Part shown: piece by piece, positions 39,636-52,405 of the stretch
Layout: every line of letters begins with the position of its first letter
Numbering within the stretch: the stretch's first letter is position 1
Assembly (NCBI GenBank): GCA_007449985.2
Contig: VIIQ02000662.1
Location: 331,171 to 395,170 of the forward strand
Reading direction: 5' to 3'
Length of the DNA: 64,000 bases
Origin: Desmodesmus armatus
Lineage: Eukaryota > Chlorophyta > Chlorophyceae > Sphaeropleales > Scenedesmaceae
The notes under the pieces: model-generated
What the model saw: only the letters and a program-made list of their open reading frames with translations
The model's database searches: none
Told to the model about the DNA's origin: nothing
Position numbers and translations under genes: made by a program

Positions 39636-42600
39636 GCAAAGCTGCTAATGATGCGCTGTGGGTGTGGCCAGCATCATCGAGCCTGTGAGCATGCTGCACA
39701 GAGCTGGTGGGTGGCCCCCCACTGCCCCACGCACACTGTTTTCGACCGATTGGCTTCAAGAGAAGTGCACAGGCCACCAGTAAGTTTGGTCGATGTTGTT
39801 GCGTTCGGTGTGCGTTCACCAGGCCAGTGCTGCCTGCCACATACAAGCACCACAGGGTTTGATGGTAAGCCTAATGCGTCGAAGAAACCGAAACAGCCAT
39901 CATGTCTTGTTCTTTGGAAGGATTTGACTGGTCAGTCAACATCCAGCCCCAAACTTGCATTCAGCATGACAAGCGTTCTATTGCAAAAGCCTGGAGAGCG
40001 CCTGCTGTGGGATGCAGCTGCCACTGTGGAACCAGTTCTTTTTGAACACCAGATCGCGGTTGTTTTGCAGAGTGTGTGACCGTCGTTGGCAGGGGGCTGC
40101 CCCACCCGCTGTGATCATAAGTCAGCCGTGTGTTCGCGCCTCAGTGCCGTGCCTGATCATCTTTCCTGTTCATTGGCACATGCTGCTGCTGCCACTGCTG
40201 GTGTGTCCCTCCAGTGCCTGCTGGGACAAGGGGGAGGTCGCTTTTCTCAACCTCAGAGCTGATTATGGGTAGTTAAGGAGTACAGATCTAGGCCCCTCAC
40301 CCACCAAGCACCTGCCTTGTGCGGTCTGACTCTTTGGAGAGTCTGTGTAGCTGCCATGTCCAGTGTGACGGTAAAGAACGCAGGAAGAATGATGGCTGTT
40401 GTGCTGTGATGCATGCCGAAAAATTGCAGTGGTGCATATTCTGCACGAAAAATATTCAGGCCCTGCAACACAGTTGCTGTGGATCCAAATGGGCCGCATG
40501 CTACCTTCGTCGAAGGTCTGTGCATGCACTTGACATGCTGGCCTGCTCTCCCCTGTACTAGTTACAGCACAGCATACAGCAGTCAGGACGACAAGCAGAG
40601 CATCAGGAGGTAGAGAGGCGTGACCGCTGCAATGGCTGGCACCTATAGCTGATTTCCTGCGCAGCGGGTGACAACTCTAATTGCAACAGCTCCACAATAT
40701 GGGCTCAGCACAGCCACGCTGGACAGTCGAATGCATGCCTGCGACGGCTGGCTGTGAGTGTTCACACCCAGCTGGCCCTGCAGCAGCCCAAACATTCGTC
40801 AGGCCCTCAGGCAGTTGGGGGCTGCCAGTAGACACATGGCCAAGGAGTGCACGTGGCTAGCTATTGTTTAGGGCAGTTCAGGACCCCACACCCCTATCAG
40901 CTGGTGGTCCTGCCAGGCCCACTGCTGCACGCTTTGCAACTTGTCGAAAAAAGCTGCTCAGCGCATGCAAGCTCAGCAACTGGGTGGCAGCAGTAGGTGG
41001 CAGCAAGGAGTTGAGCTGCAGCCTCCCTGACTGCTGCAGCAGCTTGCCGCCGCTGTGAAACCCTGCATAAGCGACGTCATTTGGCCTGTGGCATCAGGTG
41101 CCCCTGATCTGAAAGGCCTTGAGGCGAGCCTCCACTTTCACTGCTGTGCCTGCAGATGGACAGCTTGTCTTGGTATCAACATGCACTGTGTGCAGACATA
41201 CATTGTGACGATGTGCCTTTTGACCTGCAGCCCCCTGCGCTCTGAGCTCCACTTGAACCTGAGGCTGGCTCAGGCCAGGCTCGAAGGGCGAGCCGTTGTC
41301 CCCAATCACAGTACACGTATACCTTGCACTGTGCTGCAATGAGCAAGAGTATGATAACGCATGACATGCAATGGCAGGGTGGTGGCTGGTAGGAATGTCG
41401 CTCCACATGTCCTCTGCCAGCCTGGCCCAACTTGTTAAGAATAATTTTCGCAGCCTCACGAGTGTCCCAGATGACTCCACACGTCTCTTGGGGGGGGGTA
41501 TCAACCAGGGTTCAAAGTTTATACGGTCATGACACTGCTGGTCCTCAAGGCCCTTGAGGTGGTGATTCACCACAGCCTGTAGCTGAGCCACAGTGTGGCT
41601 GCCAGCCACGGTTAGGCGACAGAAAACTATGCATGCATACTTTTCAACAGCTCAGAGGCCCAGCTGGCAATGATGAATTCATCATTCGAAGCCACTGGTG
41701 CCTGCACCAACAGGGAAGACCCTACCCTGGGCGCAACTCCAGCCTGGCTCAGCCACCACCTTCGGATTGGCGAGAGGCGTGTGGGTAGGTGTGGTGCGGG
41801 TGGGGGTTTCGAACATTCATAATGCAGTATGAGGCAACAATGCAGCAAATGGCTGAAGTCTCCACCCCCTTTGAGTTTACTGGAGAATGAAAACTGCAAA
41901 TGTTTGTAGTGGTTGGGGCAATGGTTGGTGCCTCCTGCGAAGAACTGCTTCAAGCTTGACATGCAGGTGCAAGCAGGCTTGCACAGCTAGTGCAAGTACG
42001 GCGCAAAATCTGCCACGTGCATGTCTAGAGAATGCAGGTCCGGAAGTTGAATGGGTAGGGGAAGACAGGGCAGGGCAACAACACATGTCTTCAGTGTCAG
42101 TAAACTGATATTAACTAATAGCAGATAAGACATACACATAACTACAATTTATGCTGTTAACACCAACGTTAAGAGCGAGTGTGGCGGCAATTTGGCCCAT
42201 ACGTCACGCAGCAACATATCCACCCTGGGTATTGAATAATTAATATTGGGATGCCATCATTATCATCGTGATCATGATATTGCGCAGCCCCCCGCACCAG
42301 ACAAGGGTTCTACCCAAGGGTTTCAAGACACTCGCGCCTACAGTAGCCAAGGCGCCGAGGCTTCCACCATTCTCGATGCCTACTAAGTAATCATAGCATT
42401 TCCACCAAGAACGTACGATAAACACAGGCAAGCAACAGCCTCGATGCAGTCTGCGCCCGCACAATGCTGGCCATCATCATCACAGCACCACACTTCAGAA
42501 TTAAGCTACAAATTGCATCAACAATATCGCTGCAGCTTTGCGCATGCTGCGATCACATCGCGTTCTGGTGACCATCGTTGTTGCTTGACCTTGGTGTATG

Positions 42601-42638
42601 CAGGGCTTTGAAGCAGTAAGAAGAGTAAATTAGACATC
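39636..42638. other. 3 kb without a recognised gene
   Basis: Between two divergently transcribed genes. Short frames on both strands have no domains or consistent splice sites. Composition shifts to AT-rich near 42110-42250, close to the promoter region of the next gene. Both promoters should lie in this interval. Confidence 0.45.
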
Positions 42639-45600
42639 ATGAAGGTGGCATTGATTGTTTTGGCCAGTCTGCTGGTGCTGCAAGGTAAGGCTTGCGCTTC
42701 CCGCCAAGACATCAATCGGTTGTGTTGGAGAACTCTGGTGATGTCCCAAATTTGGCTGTGTCCATTATCTCTGTAGTCTAACCCTTGTCTTTTGGTGTAT
42801 TTTGTTCTGCAGGAACATGGGTGAGGCGCACTTGTTGGGATCACAGCTGCGGACTGGAGTGCGCCATAGCGCAGTCATCAGTTGCACAGCAAAATGAAGT
42901 CTTCTTGCATCCATCCTCAACGCGTTTAGGCCGCAGTAGCGCATCATCGGGCATGCGTGACGAGATCAGCAGCAGTCACTGAGAGTGTGGCCACAGCAGC
43001 GCTGTTGTGTTGGCCAACTTGGAGCAGAAGTGTTCTTCCCATGCCTGGCAATAAACAAGGGCACCTGTCAACATAACCCCATGTTCTTGTCTTCTTGCTG
43101 CTGTCTTGCAGGCACAAGAGGCATGCGATCCCTCTTCTTCGGTAAGAAGGGTTGCCGCTTGTTGGTGTTGCTGTCCCAACAGCAACAAGCATGTGTGGCA
43201 CCTTTGAAGCAGCTCAGTGACTATGCACAGTTCACCCCACGTATGCTTGTATGTCAGCACACATGCTCCTGCTTCTGTACAGTACAACGGACCCAACACA
43301 GCGCCCCACCAATCAAACTCTTAGCGCTGGCTTGCGGTTGCATGTCCTTCTGCTAGCTGCCGTCCTGAAAATCACTGTCGCTTCTCGAGTGCGGCTGCAT
43401 CGACTGAGCTGTTGTTTTTGTGTTGCCATTACTCAATGACTGCAGGGTGCTGCTCTGATCGATCTCGCCTCCAAGATTGGCGAGTTGGGCTGCAAGGTGC
43501 CTCCCTCCGTTGACCTGGTCGCAGTCATGAAGAGGCTGACCGGCACACTCAACAGGCTCGAGTGAGTGGCACACCAACAAACCGTTCCTAACTATGCAGT
43601 ACCAACCTACTATATCATACTTCACATCAACTCAATCAAATCAAAGTTACACCTGTAGCTATGAAACTCAAGAGGACATGTAGCAGGCATAGAGTAAGCT
43701 GCTTGCATGCATGGCTGCAACAGGTTGTTTTCAGTAAGGTTACTTTCAGTAAGTCTGTCACTCAGTCAGAGTCTGGGCCAGTGCTCCTGGCTGACTAACA
43801 ACCAGTAGTGCTCCTGGTAGCCTGATCTAGCAGCCAACAGTTGATAGCTGACAGCTGAGTGTGGTGCTGACGTCATGTTGTCTGTATCGTGTTGCTGTTG
43901 CTGTTGCTTCGTCCAGGGCAAGCCAGCTCCCTCAGCTGCCTGGCCTGCTTGAGCTGCTGGGCAACAATGACCCCGCTGCCTTTGCTGTAAGTGCCAAACC
44001 ACTTGAGCCTTGCAGTTCACCACAGCACAGTCCACAAAGCTGGGCATGCATACGCAACACCAGCGGCTCCTCTTTGCCTCCACTGGCCAGCTCAACAGCA
44101 CCCTGCGTACAATCCTCATCGCATCCCCAACACAACAGATGCAGCCGCACAGGCAGTCAACCCTGCCACAAGCTCACAAATGCATCCAGAACACACCTCG
44201 CCTGCCTGAGTGCTGCTCCAGCTTCCAAATGCACCCCGCAACACCAGCACAAATCTCCAAATTGCTCTCAAAATTGTCACCGTCCTGACCCATCCGTGCC
44301 TCTGTCACTCCCTCCCCCCATCTTACCCCGCCCGGCTACGCGCAGCCCTTCCTTGCCCTGTCATCCGATGAGCTGGCCAAGACCCTGCCTCTGCTGACAG
44401 AGGTGCCTGTTGAGACCCTGAAGGTGGCACTGCCCCTGCTGGCCAAGCAGGACATCTCCGTTATTCGCAAGACGATCAAGTTCCTCCAGCTGGTGCGTCA
44501 TTGTTTTCAATTATTGATTTTTGATCCCAACACATAATATGATATGATACTGAAAGAAACACCAACGTTGCTAGGCATGCTGCTGCTGAGGTGTATGTCA
44601 GACCAGCCCCCGGGTGATCACATTTTGACCAATAAACACTACTGACCAGGCATGGCCATCACGGCACACTGCGCCCATCCTGTCACAATCAACACCAACC
44701 AACACAAGAACAACCAACACAATGCGCATGTGAGCTCACTTCATCCTGTTACTGGCTGCTGCCCGCTGCCCGGCCTGCAGGTGTCCCTGACCAAGCTGCA
44801 GCAGCTGTCCCCCCTGTTCAGCCGCTTGACCCAGGGCCAGGCAAACATCCTGATGCACGCCCTCAACGTCCTGCCAGAGCACGCCATTGATGCACTCATC
44901 CACATGGTGCAGGTAAGACAGAGGGGCTGCTGCGCAGAATGAGGGGCGTTGTTATTGTCAAGGCATACCGACACTGTGCAAGTCTTGTTGCTGGTATGAC
45001 AGTCTCTAGCTACTGGGTGCAGCTCCAACCAGTCAAGATGCAGGTTAACCCGGAGTACTTTTTTATAATGCACTCATGCACACACTCCATGAATCATCCA
45101 CGAGTGCACTCATGCACATGGCTCGCATCACAGACTAGCGCGCCTCCGTTCCCTCTCCGGATCCGGCTCACACTGATGTCATTCGCATTTTTTGTGCGCA
45201 GGCCCTCGGCCCCGTGACCGACGCAGGTGTCGCCGTCAAGCAGCACTTCGGCCTGTTCCCCAGCATCCGCATCACCGGAGACAAGAGCGCCAGCGGCAGC
45301 AGCAACGGTGGCGAAGCCAGCAAGAGTGTGAGCAAGAGTGTGAGCTTCCTGCCCAGCATCAGCGTGACTTCAAGCCCAGTGGCACACAGCGCCAACAAGA
45401 GTCCCATGCACTTCAAGATCGGCGGCAGGAAGCTGGCGCAGGAGGCTGCTGCTGCAGGCGGCTGTGACCCCTCAGAGAAGGTATGTAGGACGCTGCGCAC
45501 CCAGCAACGCCCCACCAGCCAAAGGCTTGAACACATGCGTATGCAATCAAACTTCTGCGCCATCAGAAATGTGGGTCAATTCGGCCAGCAGGTGCCGATG

Positions 45601-47175
45601 CTGTCAACTCTGAATTCCCAGAGCCCGGGAAAGCTGGCACCTGACACCGCCCAAGGTGCACTGACATGTAACCCTTGCATTCCCTGTACACCCCTCACGG
45701 TCCCTCACTCATCTCCTGCCCTTACTGCTCACAGGGTATCACCATCGGCCTGGAGCTGTTTGGCGACTTTGGCCCCACCGTGTGCAAGTTCGGCCCCGAT
45801 GCCCTGAAGCCTGTCTTGGAGCAGACCATCGACATCCTCCTCAAGCAGAGCCCTGAGCAGCTGGCTCGGCTGCCTCAGCTGGCTGAGACCGTGGCCACTG
45901 TTGATCCCGCCATCATCACAGTAAGTGGTGGGCTTTCACATGCTGTGGGCTTTCTCTCGCGGCGCCGCCTGCGCCAAAGCCAAATCATGTTGCTGCTGTG
46001 TGGTTGTGGAGCAAAGAACCATAGCGTTGGGACGCAAGGCAGAGTCACAGGGTGGGGTTGTTAGCCCTTATTTGGATGCTGAGTGAGTGAAGAAGCCCTG
46101 CCCTGATCTATGGCAAGCTGGTGCAGCACACGCCTGTCAGCGCTGTCTGCTGGGTTGCTGTGCGGTACAAGCACCGTTGACTCACCTCCTATGCTTGCGC
46201 TTTGTTTATATTGTGTGTGTCTCCTGCAGTCCCTGTCCGCCATCCCCCAGGCCACCCTGCAGGCGCTGCTGCCCGTGCTGTCTGGCATTGACTCGTCCAA
46301 GCTGACCGCCCAGCTGCAGCTGCTGGGCCAGCAGGACAAGGAGACAGTCGACAAGTTGATCTTCTTCCTCAAGAGCGTGAGTGACTGTCACCAACATAGT
46401 TCAAAAGTTCAATTTAGTACTACATGTGTGCGATGAAGGGTGACACCGCGCAGTAGCCTCACAACAGTGTGACGTCATTTGCGGCAGCCGCCGCCACTTC
46501 ACTTGTGCTGAGCACACCCTGAAACCTTGCTATGAGCTCGGTGACCTGTCCAGCCGGCAGTTCCTCAACATGCACACACTGGATCAAGATCACAAGTACC
46601 ACAGCACCCACAATCTCCCCACGGCCGTGCTGCCATGGTGTTTGTGACGCGCTTTGTGCTGCTGTCACTGCCGTGGTTACGTCGTTTGTGATGTGCAGGC
46701 CCCAACATCCCAGTTAGACCTGCTGATCGGCGTGTTCGGCAACCTGAGCGACAAGCAGATTGAGCAGATGGCAAAGCTGCTGGTGAGTCAACACTGACAA
46801 GGTTAAAAAGTCCAGGCTTTAGGCTCCCTTGTTTGCTAGCATTTGGGTTCAACCCAGCCAGTGGCTGTCCCTCGCAGCTTCATTGCATGCCGCCCTGCCA
46901 TGCAATGCACAGATCTAGTTGCAGACATCCTACATTCATGTCGCGCCAGCTGCAGTGACTGACTGCTGTGTGTTGTGTCCCTCTGTCCTCGCCATGCTTT
47001 TATCCACCCGCAGAACGCACTGAGCCCCGGCCAGATCTTCCTGGCCATCCACCTGCTCGACGTTTTCGGCTTCAGCATCGATGCTATTGGCCAGCACATC
47101 CCCTCCTCCTCCCAGCGCAAGGGCGATGGATTCATGATCGGCGGCGTGAAGGTCGTGTACGAGAACAAGAACTAA
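42639..47175 (+). CDS. Secreted helical-repeat protein, 12 exons, 468 residues
   Basis: Exons: 42639-42684, 42813-42820, 43112-43141, 43446-43561, 43917-43986, 44346-44492, 44781-44912, 45202-45480, 45735-45920, 46230-46376, 46699-46782, 47014-47175. All junctions are GT-AG and the frame is continuous to TAA. The signal peptide is MKVALIVLASLLVLQGTWAQ; GTW comes from the 8-nt exon 2. The mature protein is leucine-rich and helical, with repeated 35-50 residue modules, for example LTKLQQLSPLFSRLTQGQ, NILMHALNVLPEHAIDALI, QALLPVLSGIDSSKLTAQL and LIGVFGNLSDKQIEQMAKLL. Exons 6-12 begin and end in phase 0, most holding about one module. Exon 8 adds a Ser/Lys-rich, less regular insert. Cys residues are few. 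No known family; a wall, matrix or vacuolar role is possible. Confidence 0.85.
42813..42820 (+). other. 8-nt microexon (exon 2) of the secreted helical-repeat gene
   Basis: GAACATGG lies between TTCTGCAG and GTGAGG. Including it joins exon 1 (phase 1) to exon 3 in phase 0 and yields LQGTWAQEACD, a textbook signal-peptide end. Skipping it puts the next exons out of frame with the clearly coding exon 4. Confidence 0.8.
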
Positions 47176-48132
47176 GCGCCAATCAACGCCTACGCGGTGC
47201 GACTCGCCGCGCTTAACAGGGATGAACTCTACGCATCACGGTGGATGGCGGGATTTTGTTGTTTCTGACTGTTGACATTGACGCTGCTGGCGTTTCGGCC
47301 GGCGCAACCCTGCGACCCCCGCCTGCAGCTACACCACGGGAATCTGCTGCTGTTGATAAGGCCTTGCGCCTGCACCAAACGCTGCAAGTGGCTGTTCTAT
47401 TATTGGGCCGACAGCTGCAGTGTCTGCTGGTTGGATTGTCTGCAGAAGCTGACGACTGAAAGCGTGCCTATGGGCGGCACGGTGTGTGCTGACTCGTGTG
47501 CAGGCAGCGTCCGACTAAAAGGAAGGACTGACTGCCTGTTAGTGAGGGTATGTGGCGGTGACTTCTGACTATTGACCTGACTTGAGGCGGTGTGGCGCAG
47601 GGTTGTTGACATGTGGGGTGGGTGCTTTATCCAACCAATTCAACCGCCATCTGTGCTGCGGAGATACGCAAGCAGCGTACCTTTGCGTGCGAGCCATGGT
47701 TGCTGTTTGCGCTTGTGCAACCAAAGCACTTCATTGTCTGTTGGTGCACAGCGCATGTATGGTTGTCGATACCCTGGTTCTTTGTACCGCATCAAGCATA
47801 GCTTGTGTTCAGGGCTGAAAAGGCATCCCTATACGCGCGTTTTGCATCATGGTGTCAAGCCAAAATTGTTGGATACTGTACTACAGTGCGGCAGTGCGGT
47901 ATGATACAGCACTGGGGTCTTGCCGCAGCCCTACAACCACACAGGGCCTTGCATGTCACTTGCTGCTGTGGGGTTGCAACCTACAACCCACAAGCTGGCA
48001 ATGCATGCAATGTTGGCTGCAGTACAGCACCCTCTACAGTGTGCTGTTGTGCTGTGATGCATTTGGGTATGTGAATTATGTGTTGTTGCTGCACCACCAT
48101 TGTTGGTGGTGCAAGGCGTGGAGGGGATTGAA

Positions 48133-48137
48133 TGTAA
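48133..48137 (+). terminator. TGTAA, possible polyadenylation signal
   Basis: TGTAA seen about 960 bases after the stop of the secreted helical-repeat gene. That is a long 3' UTR, so a nearer variant signal may be used. Confidence 0.3.
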
Positions 48138-48936
48138 CTGTGTGCTTCAATTTGAGTTGCATCTGTGCCTGTGGCGACGCTGCTTGGTGGGTGTGAAAGT
48201 AAGAATCATGCATGCTCATCTCGGCGCTTGCCACCAAGCAACCATCAGGCCTCGCCACCAAACCTCGCAAAAGGAAAGGACATGCCTGCTACTAGTAGAC
48301 AGTCAGTAATCGTGCGCAAGGCGTGCCGTGCTAGCATCAGCAACCAACCAAACCCAAGGCCCTGCGGGCAGCAAGTCTGATCAGACACCCACCACAGAGT
48401 TGACCACCCCTCATCGTGTTGTGCCGAGGTCTTGCACAAGTACAGTCACTGCACAGGAGCCAGCAACTATGGCCAAACATAAACAGTGTCACATGTCACA
48501 TTGTTGGATGGTTCATGCATTGCCTGGATGCACTCCCTGTGTCTACACACACCAAGTGTGCCGGCTTTCACATACGTCCACACACATGTACACCCTTGCT
48601 TGCCACATATGCTTCACTTGGTCTGCCTGCCAGGCTTTGTTGCTGTGGTGTGCAGCAGGTTATCAACTTCAACCTAGGTTGGAAGCACCATTTTCACACA
48701 GCAGTGAGCATTCATGAACCCGTGCCAGGGGCGTAACTGTGGCCCAACTGACAGTGGCTCATGGGCAGATGGAAATATGCCCCACTTACGCTGCTGCAAT
48801 CCTTGGTTCCTTTCCTCAAGATGGTATCAAGATGCCACCCAGTGAGCATTTTGCACCAATCGAAGTGTACACAATGTTGAGACAAGGCAATTTGTTGTGC
48901 TAGTCTGGCCCATGCCTCTTCAGATTGCATCTGTAA

Positions 48937-49005
48937 GTCGTTTTATGAGTATTAAATTGTGAACTTGTCGTGAACTGTCGTTTTATGAGTATTAAATTGT
49001 GAACT
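48937..49005. repeat. Direct repeat, 29 bp twice at 40-bp spacing
   Basis: GTCGTTTTATGAGTATTAAA and the following TTGTGAACT occur at 48937-48965 and 48977-49005 without differences, separated by 11 bases. Confidence 0.9.
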
Positions 49006-49919
49006 ATTCAACGCGTGGTTCCAATACTGGCCTTGCTCCAGCAGTGGCAGCTGTGGGGCACTGCCCTACACATGTGTATGAGATACCGCTGCCATGACTG
49101 TGTCTGCTCAGTCAGCAGGGGGTGCTGCACGGCCACCGCCGCTTCACTTAGCTGTTGTGATTTGTTAGTGTTAGATGTGATTTGAAATATACAAGGCAAC
49201 ATGCTCAAGACAGGACCAGGATAGATGCTTGGCACTAACAGTCTGTCATTTCTCACACCTCCCCGCTCTCCGCACTGACAAACACAGCTCATATGCAGAT
49301 CGTGTAACGATGCATAGGTCGTGAAATTCGATGCATAGAGGTCATACAAGCCACCAAAGGTCACCGGGCGTGTCAGGTGCGTGAAGGGCTTGAAGCAAGT
49401 GCAGCAGCAGAAAACCCACAACAAGTTCGTTCAATGAAATGCAGCATCAACATGTGCAGTGAGCACAGTATGCTCAAATGTTCAAGTATGTGTTGCTTGC
49501 AGGTGGCGCCCGGCCCTACTAGTGCAGGTAGTATCGGAATGTATTGCCATCGTACTGTGAGTGCTTGCATGCGAGCCCTGAGCACCCTGCGCAGCCATGA
49601 GCACAGACCACATACATCCACAGCATTCTTCCAAGCAACAGCAGTACTGCACATGCACTGCAGGCCTTGCAGCAACTGCATACAGCAACCAACCGCCCAG
49701 CAGCAGCACTTGGTGCATATAAACTTGTCACACCGAGTGCCTGCAGGGCCCTTCAGTGCAGCAGCAACACAGAGCAACACCCGAGGACTACCCCCACGAC
49801 AACGGCAACAACAACGGCAAACAAAGCTAAGTGCCATTGGGATGCAGTACAGTAACTCTGCACATCATGCACTGCACACCATGCAGCATCTGCAACTCTG
49901 TCCAAGGGTGTTTCGTAAG

Positions 49920-51095
49920 CCAGGCACAGTAAACGCGCCGTAGTGGGTGTCCGGCGGCACCTGCAGAAACACCCCTGGGCCGGGCAGTGTCTGTTGATGT
50001 CGTTGGTGAGGGAACTGGAAAGCCGTCAGGACGTGCCCATCGTACTTGTGGCTAACCAGCGTGCTACCACACACACAAGAGTGCATTTTAAACATGCCAG
50101 CTGCAGCTTGAGAAGTGACAGTCAGCTAGGCAGAGCTACGGGTAACTCTGCGCATATGCATGCACAATGCATCACCAGCTGTGCATGTTCTGTCAGCAGC
50201 AACTTAGTACAGGAGTGTTTTGTAAGACAGGCAGCGCCGTGCAGGAAACTGTAGTGGGCAACGGTGGCACCTGCAGAGCACCCCTGTACTAGGCAGTATG
50301 TCTCCTGTGTGCTGTCGGAGGTGAACTGGAAAGCCGTCTAGGCGTGCCCACCGCTCTGCGGCCTACCAGCGGGATACCACACACAGGAGACTGCATTGTG
50401 ATGCATGCCAGCAGCAGCTTGCTTCATGCAGCCAGGGGTGAAGGTAAGCACACCTTTTGACTAAACTGACAGGTGCTCCTGTGCTGCTGTTGTCGCAGGT
50501 TCAACACCCTACCCCCCAAGGGTCAACACCCCTACCACAGAGCTTCAAAGCCCCAACCCCAAAGCTAAGTGGCCTTGCTTGGCAGCGTTTTGCACCAACA
50601 GCAGCACTGCATATGCACGGCACACCATGCATCACTTGCGCATTCAGCAGAGGTAGCAGCAACTCGGTCCAGGGGTGGTTTCATAAGCCAGGCACAGTAA
50701 ACGCGCCGTAGTGGGTGTCCGGCGGCACCTGCAGAAACACCCCTGGGCCGGGCAGTGTCTGTAGAAGTTGTTGGTGAGGGAACTGGAAAGCCGTCAGGAC
50801 GTGCCCACCGTACTTGTGGCTAACCAGCATGCTACCAAACACACAAGAGACTGCATATGACGCGCATTCGATGCACCCCTTGACGGTGTTGGTGAGGGAA
50901 CTGGAAAGCCATGAGCGACATGCAATATGTGCTTGTGGCCTACCAGCGTGCTACCACACACAAGGGCCTGCATTTGATGCGCATTGCATGCATGCCAGCT
51001 GCAGCTTGCTTGCATGTACAGTCAGCACAGCACACTGGTAAGTTGACTAAACTGACAGATACTGCGGCTGTGCTGCTTTTGTCGCAGGTCTGCTG
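49920..51095 (+). repeat. Diverged tandem duplications, about 0.4-0.75 kb apart
   Basis: A block with GTAAACGCGCCGTAGTGGGT and ACCCCTGGGCCGGGCAGTGT is nearly identical at 49929-49995 and 50698-50764, with a weaker version near 50245-50310. A GGGAACTGGAAAGCC block recurs near 50008, 50322, 50778 and 50897, each followed by CTACCA-CACA and a CTGCA-rich part. TTGACTAAACTGACAG with a following TTGTCGCAGGT occurs near 50457 and 51043. The order is partly preserved, so this is an old multi-copy array. Confidence 0.75.
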
Positions 51096-52405
51096 ACTTT
51101 TGTGATTTGCAGGATAGCTACGGTGATGAAGGGATGATTGGGATGCGCGCCAGACAAGTTGGGCAGTTGCTGATGGCATAATGCATGTGCTTGTCTATGT
51201 GTGGAACTGTGACATGTAACAATACCAACAGTGACGTTAGGTGGCGGATCAGACCAAGTGGCAGAAATTTGCTTCTCACAGTACTGCGTACAGTAGTGCT
51301 CTGCAGACCGCACCCTTGATCAAGTCATGACTCAGCAAAGCATTGACTAAAATAAGCAATGACTCAGCAAAGTCTTGGATATTCAAAGCCGGCAGCCAGG
51401 GTCGGGCAGCTGAAACTGCTGCTGCATACCACACCACAGCGGCGACAGCACGCATGCACAGTGTGCAGGAAAGAAACACTCCGCAGAAGATTGAGTTGCT
51501 CTTTCACGCACTCCAATTGCAAGCGATACAATTGGTGCGACACACACCACCCACAGCGCAGGACTAACCCAACCTCAGCATACGTGGGGCAAAACACAGA
51601 ACAGAAAGCACATGTTGGATCGCATGCTGGCGGCCAGCAGGCACCAATACCGCATCCCCTTCCACAAGAGACCTGAACAGCACATACACACAGGCATTTA
51701 CAGGCACGTGACCAGCAGGCCACAGATTGCCAAAGAGCATGCGGACTCCCCGCCACGGCCCTCCTAGGTAAAGGGTTTAGGTGCAACATGTCAGCTAGCC
51801 AGTGCGCTATAGCTTGCGCAGCATGAACAACATGCTTGTGCAGCATGTGTCTGGCCCCCAACCGACATCACGCTTACGCATGTACACACAGCCGCTGACT
51901 CGGCAACATATGGTATGCTTCCAACGGCAAGGACAGTGTGGACAAATACTGGCAAAGCTCATTACCTGACAAACTACACTGGATGGTAGGTACTTGGGGG
52001 GGAAGTGCGCACTGCCACTACCACCAGCAACAAGCAACCTTGCAGCCTTTTGATTTGGGATAGCAACAATGCGGCGGTGTGGACGGCGCACTATGGGATG
52101 CATGCACGACCTTGCCAACACTACAGCACTGTTCCACAGGTGCAAAATTATGTATGCACACACCCATGCACTGTACAGTGCACCATGACAATAATCACCA
52201 CATTCATCAGCATCATGCACACAACAAAGAGAGTCACACAACCTCTGTGCCAATTACGTAGCCCGCACCAAAGGCAGCAATCAGTTCACACCTGAACGGA
52301 AACCCTACTCGGGTCCAGGAAACATAACTACTGCTGGCACGCAGCTACCCAACCACCCAGATGGTGAAGGAATATAGAGGCTCATGACGGGCCCGCAACA
52401 CTCAG

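Larger units (their letters stand above)
47176..52405. other. 5.2 kb without a recognised gene
   Basis: Includes the 3' UTR of the secreted-protein gene (a TGTAA lies at 48133-48137) and then repeat-bearing non-coding DNA. No frame has recognisable content or a splice pattern I can support. A 29-bp segment is repeated at 48937-48965 and 48977-49005; old tandem repeats occupy about 49.9-51.1 kb. Confidence 0.45.
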
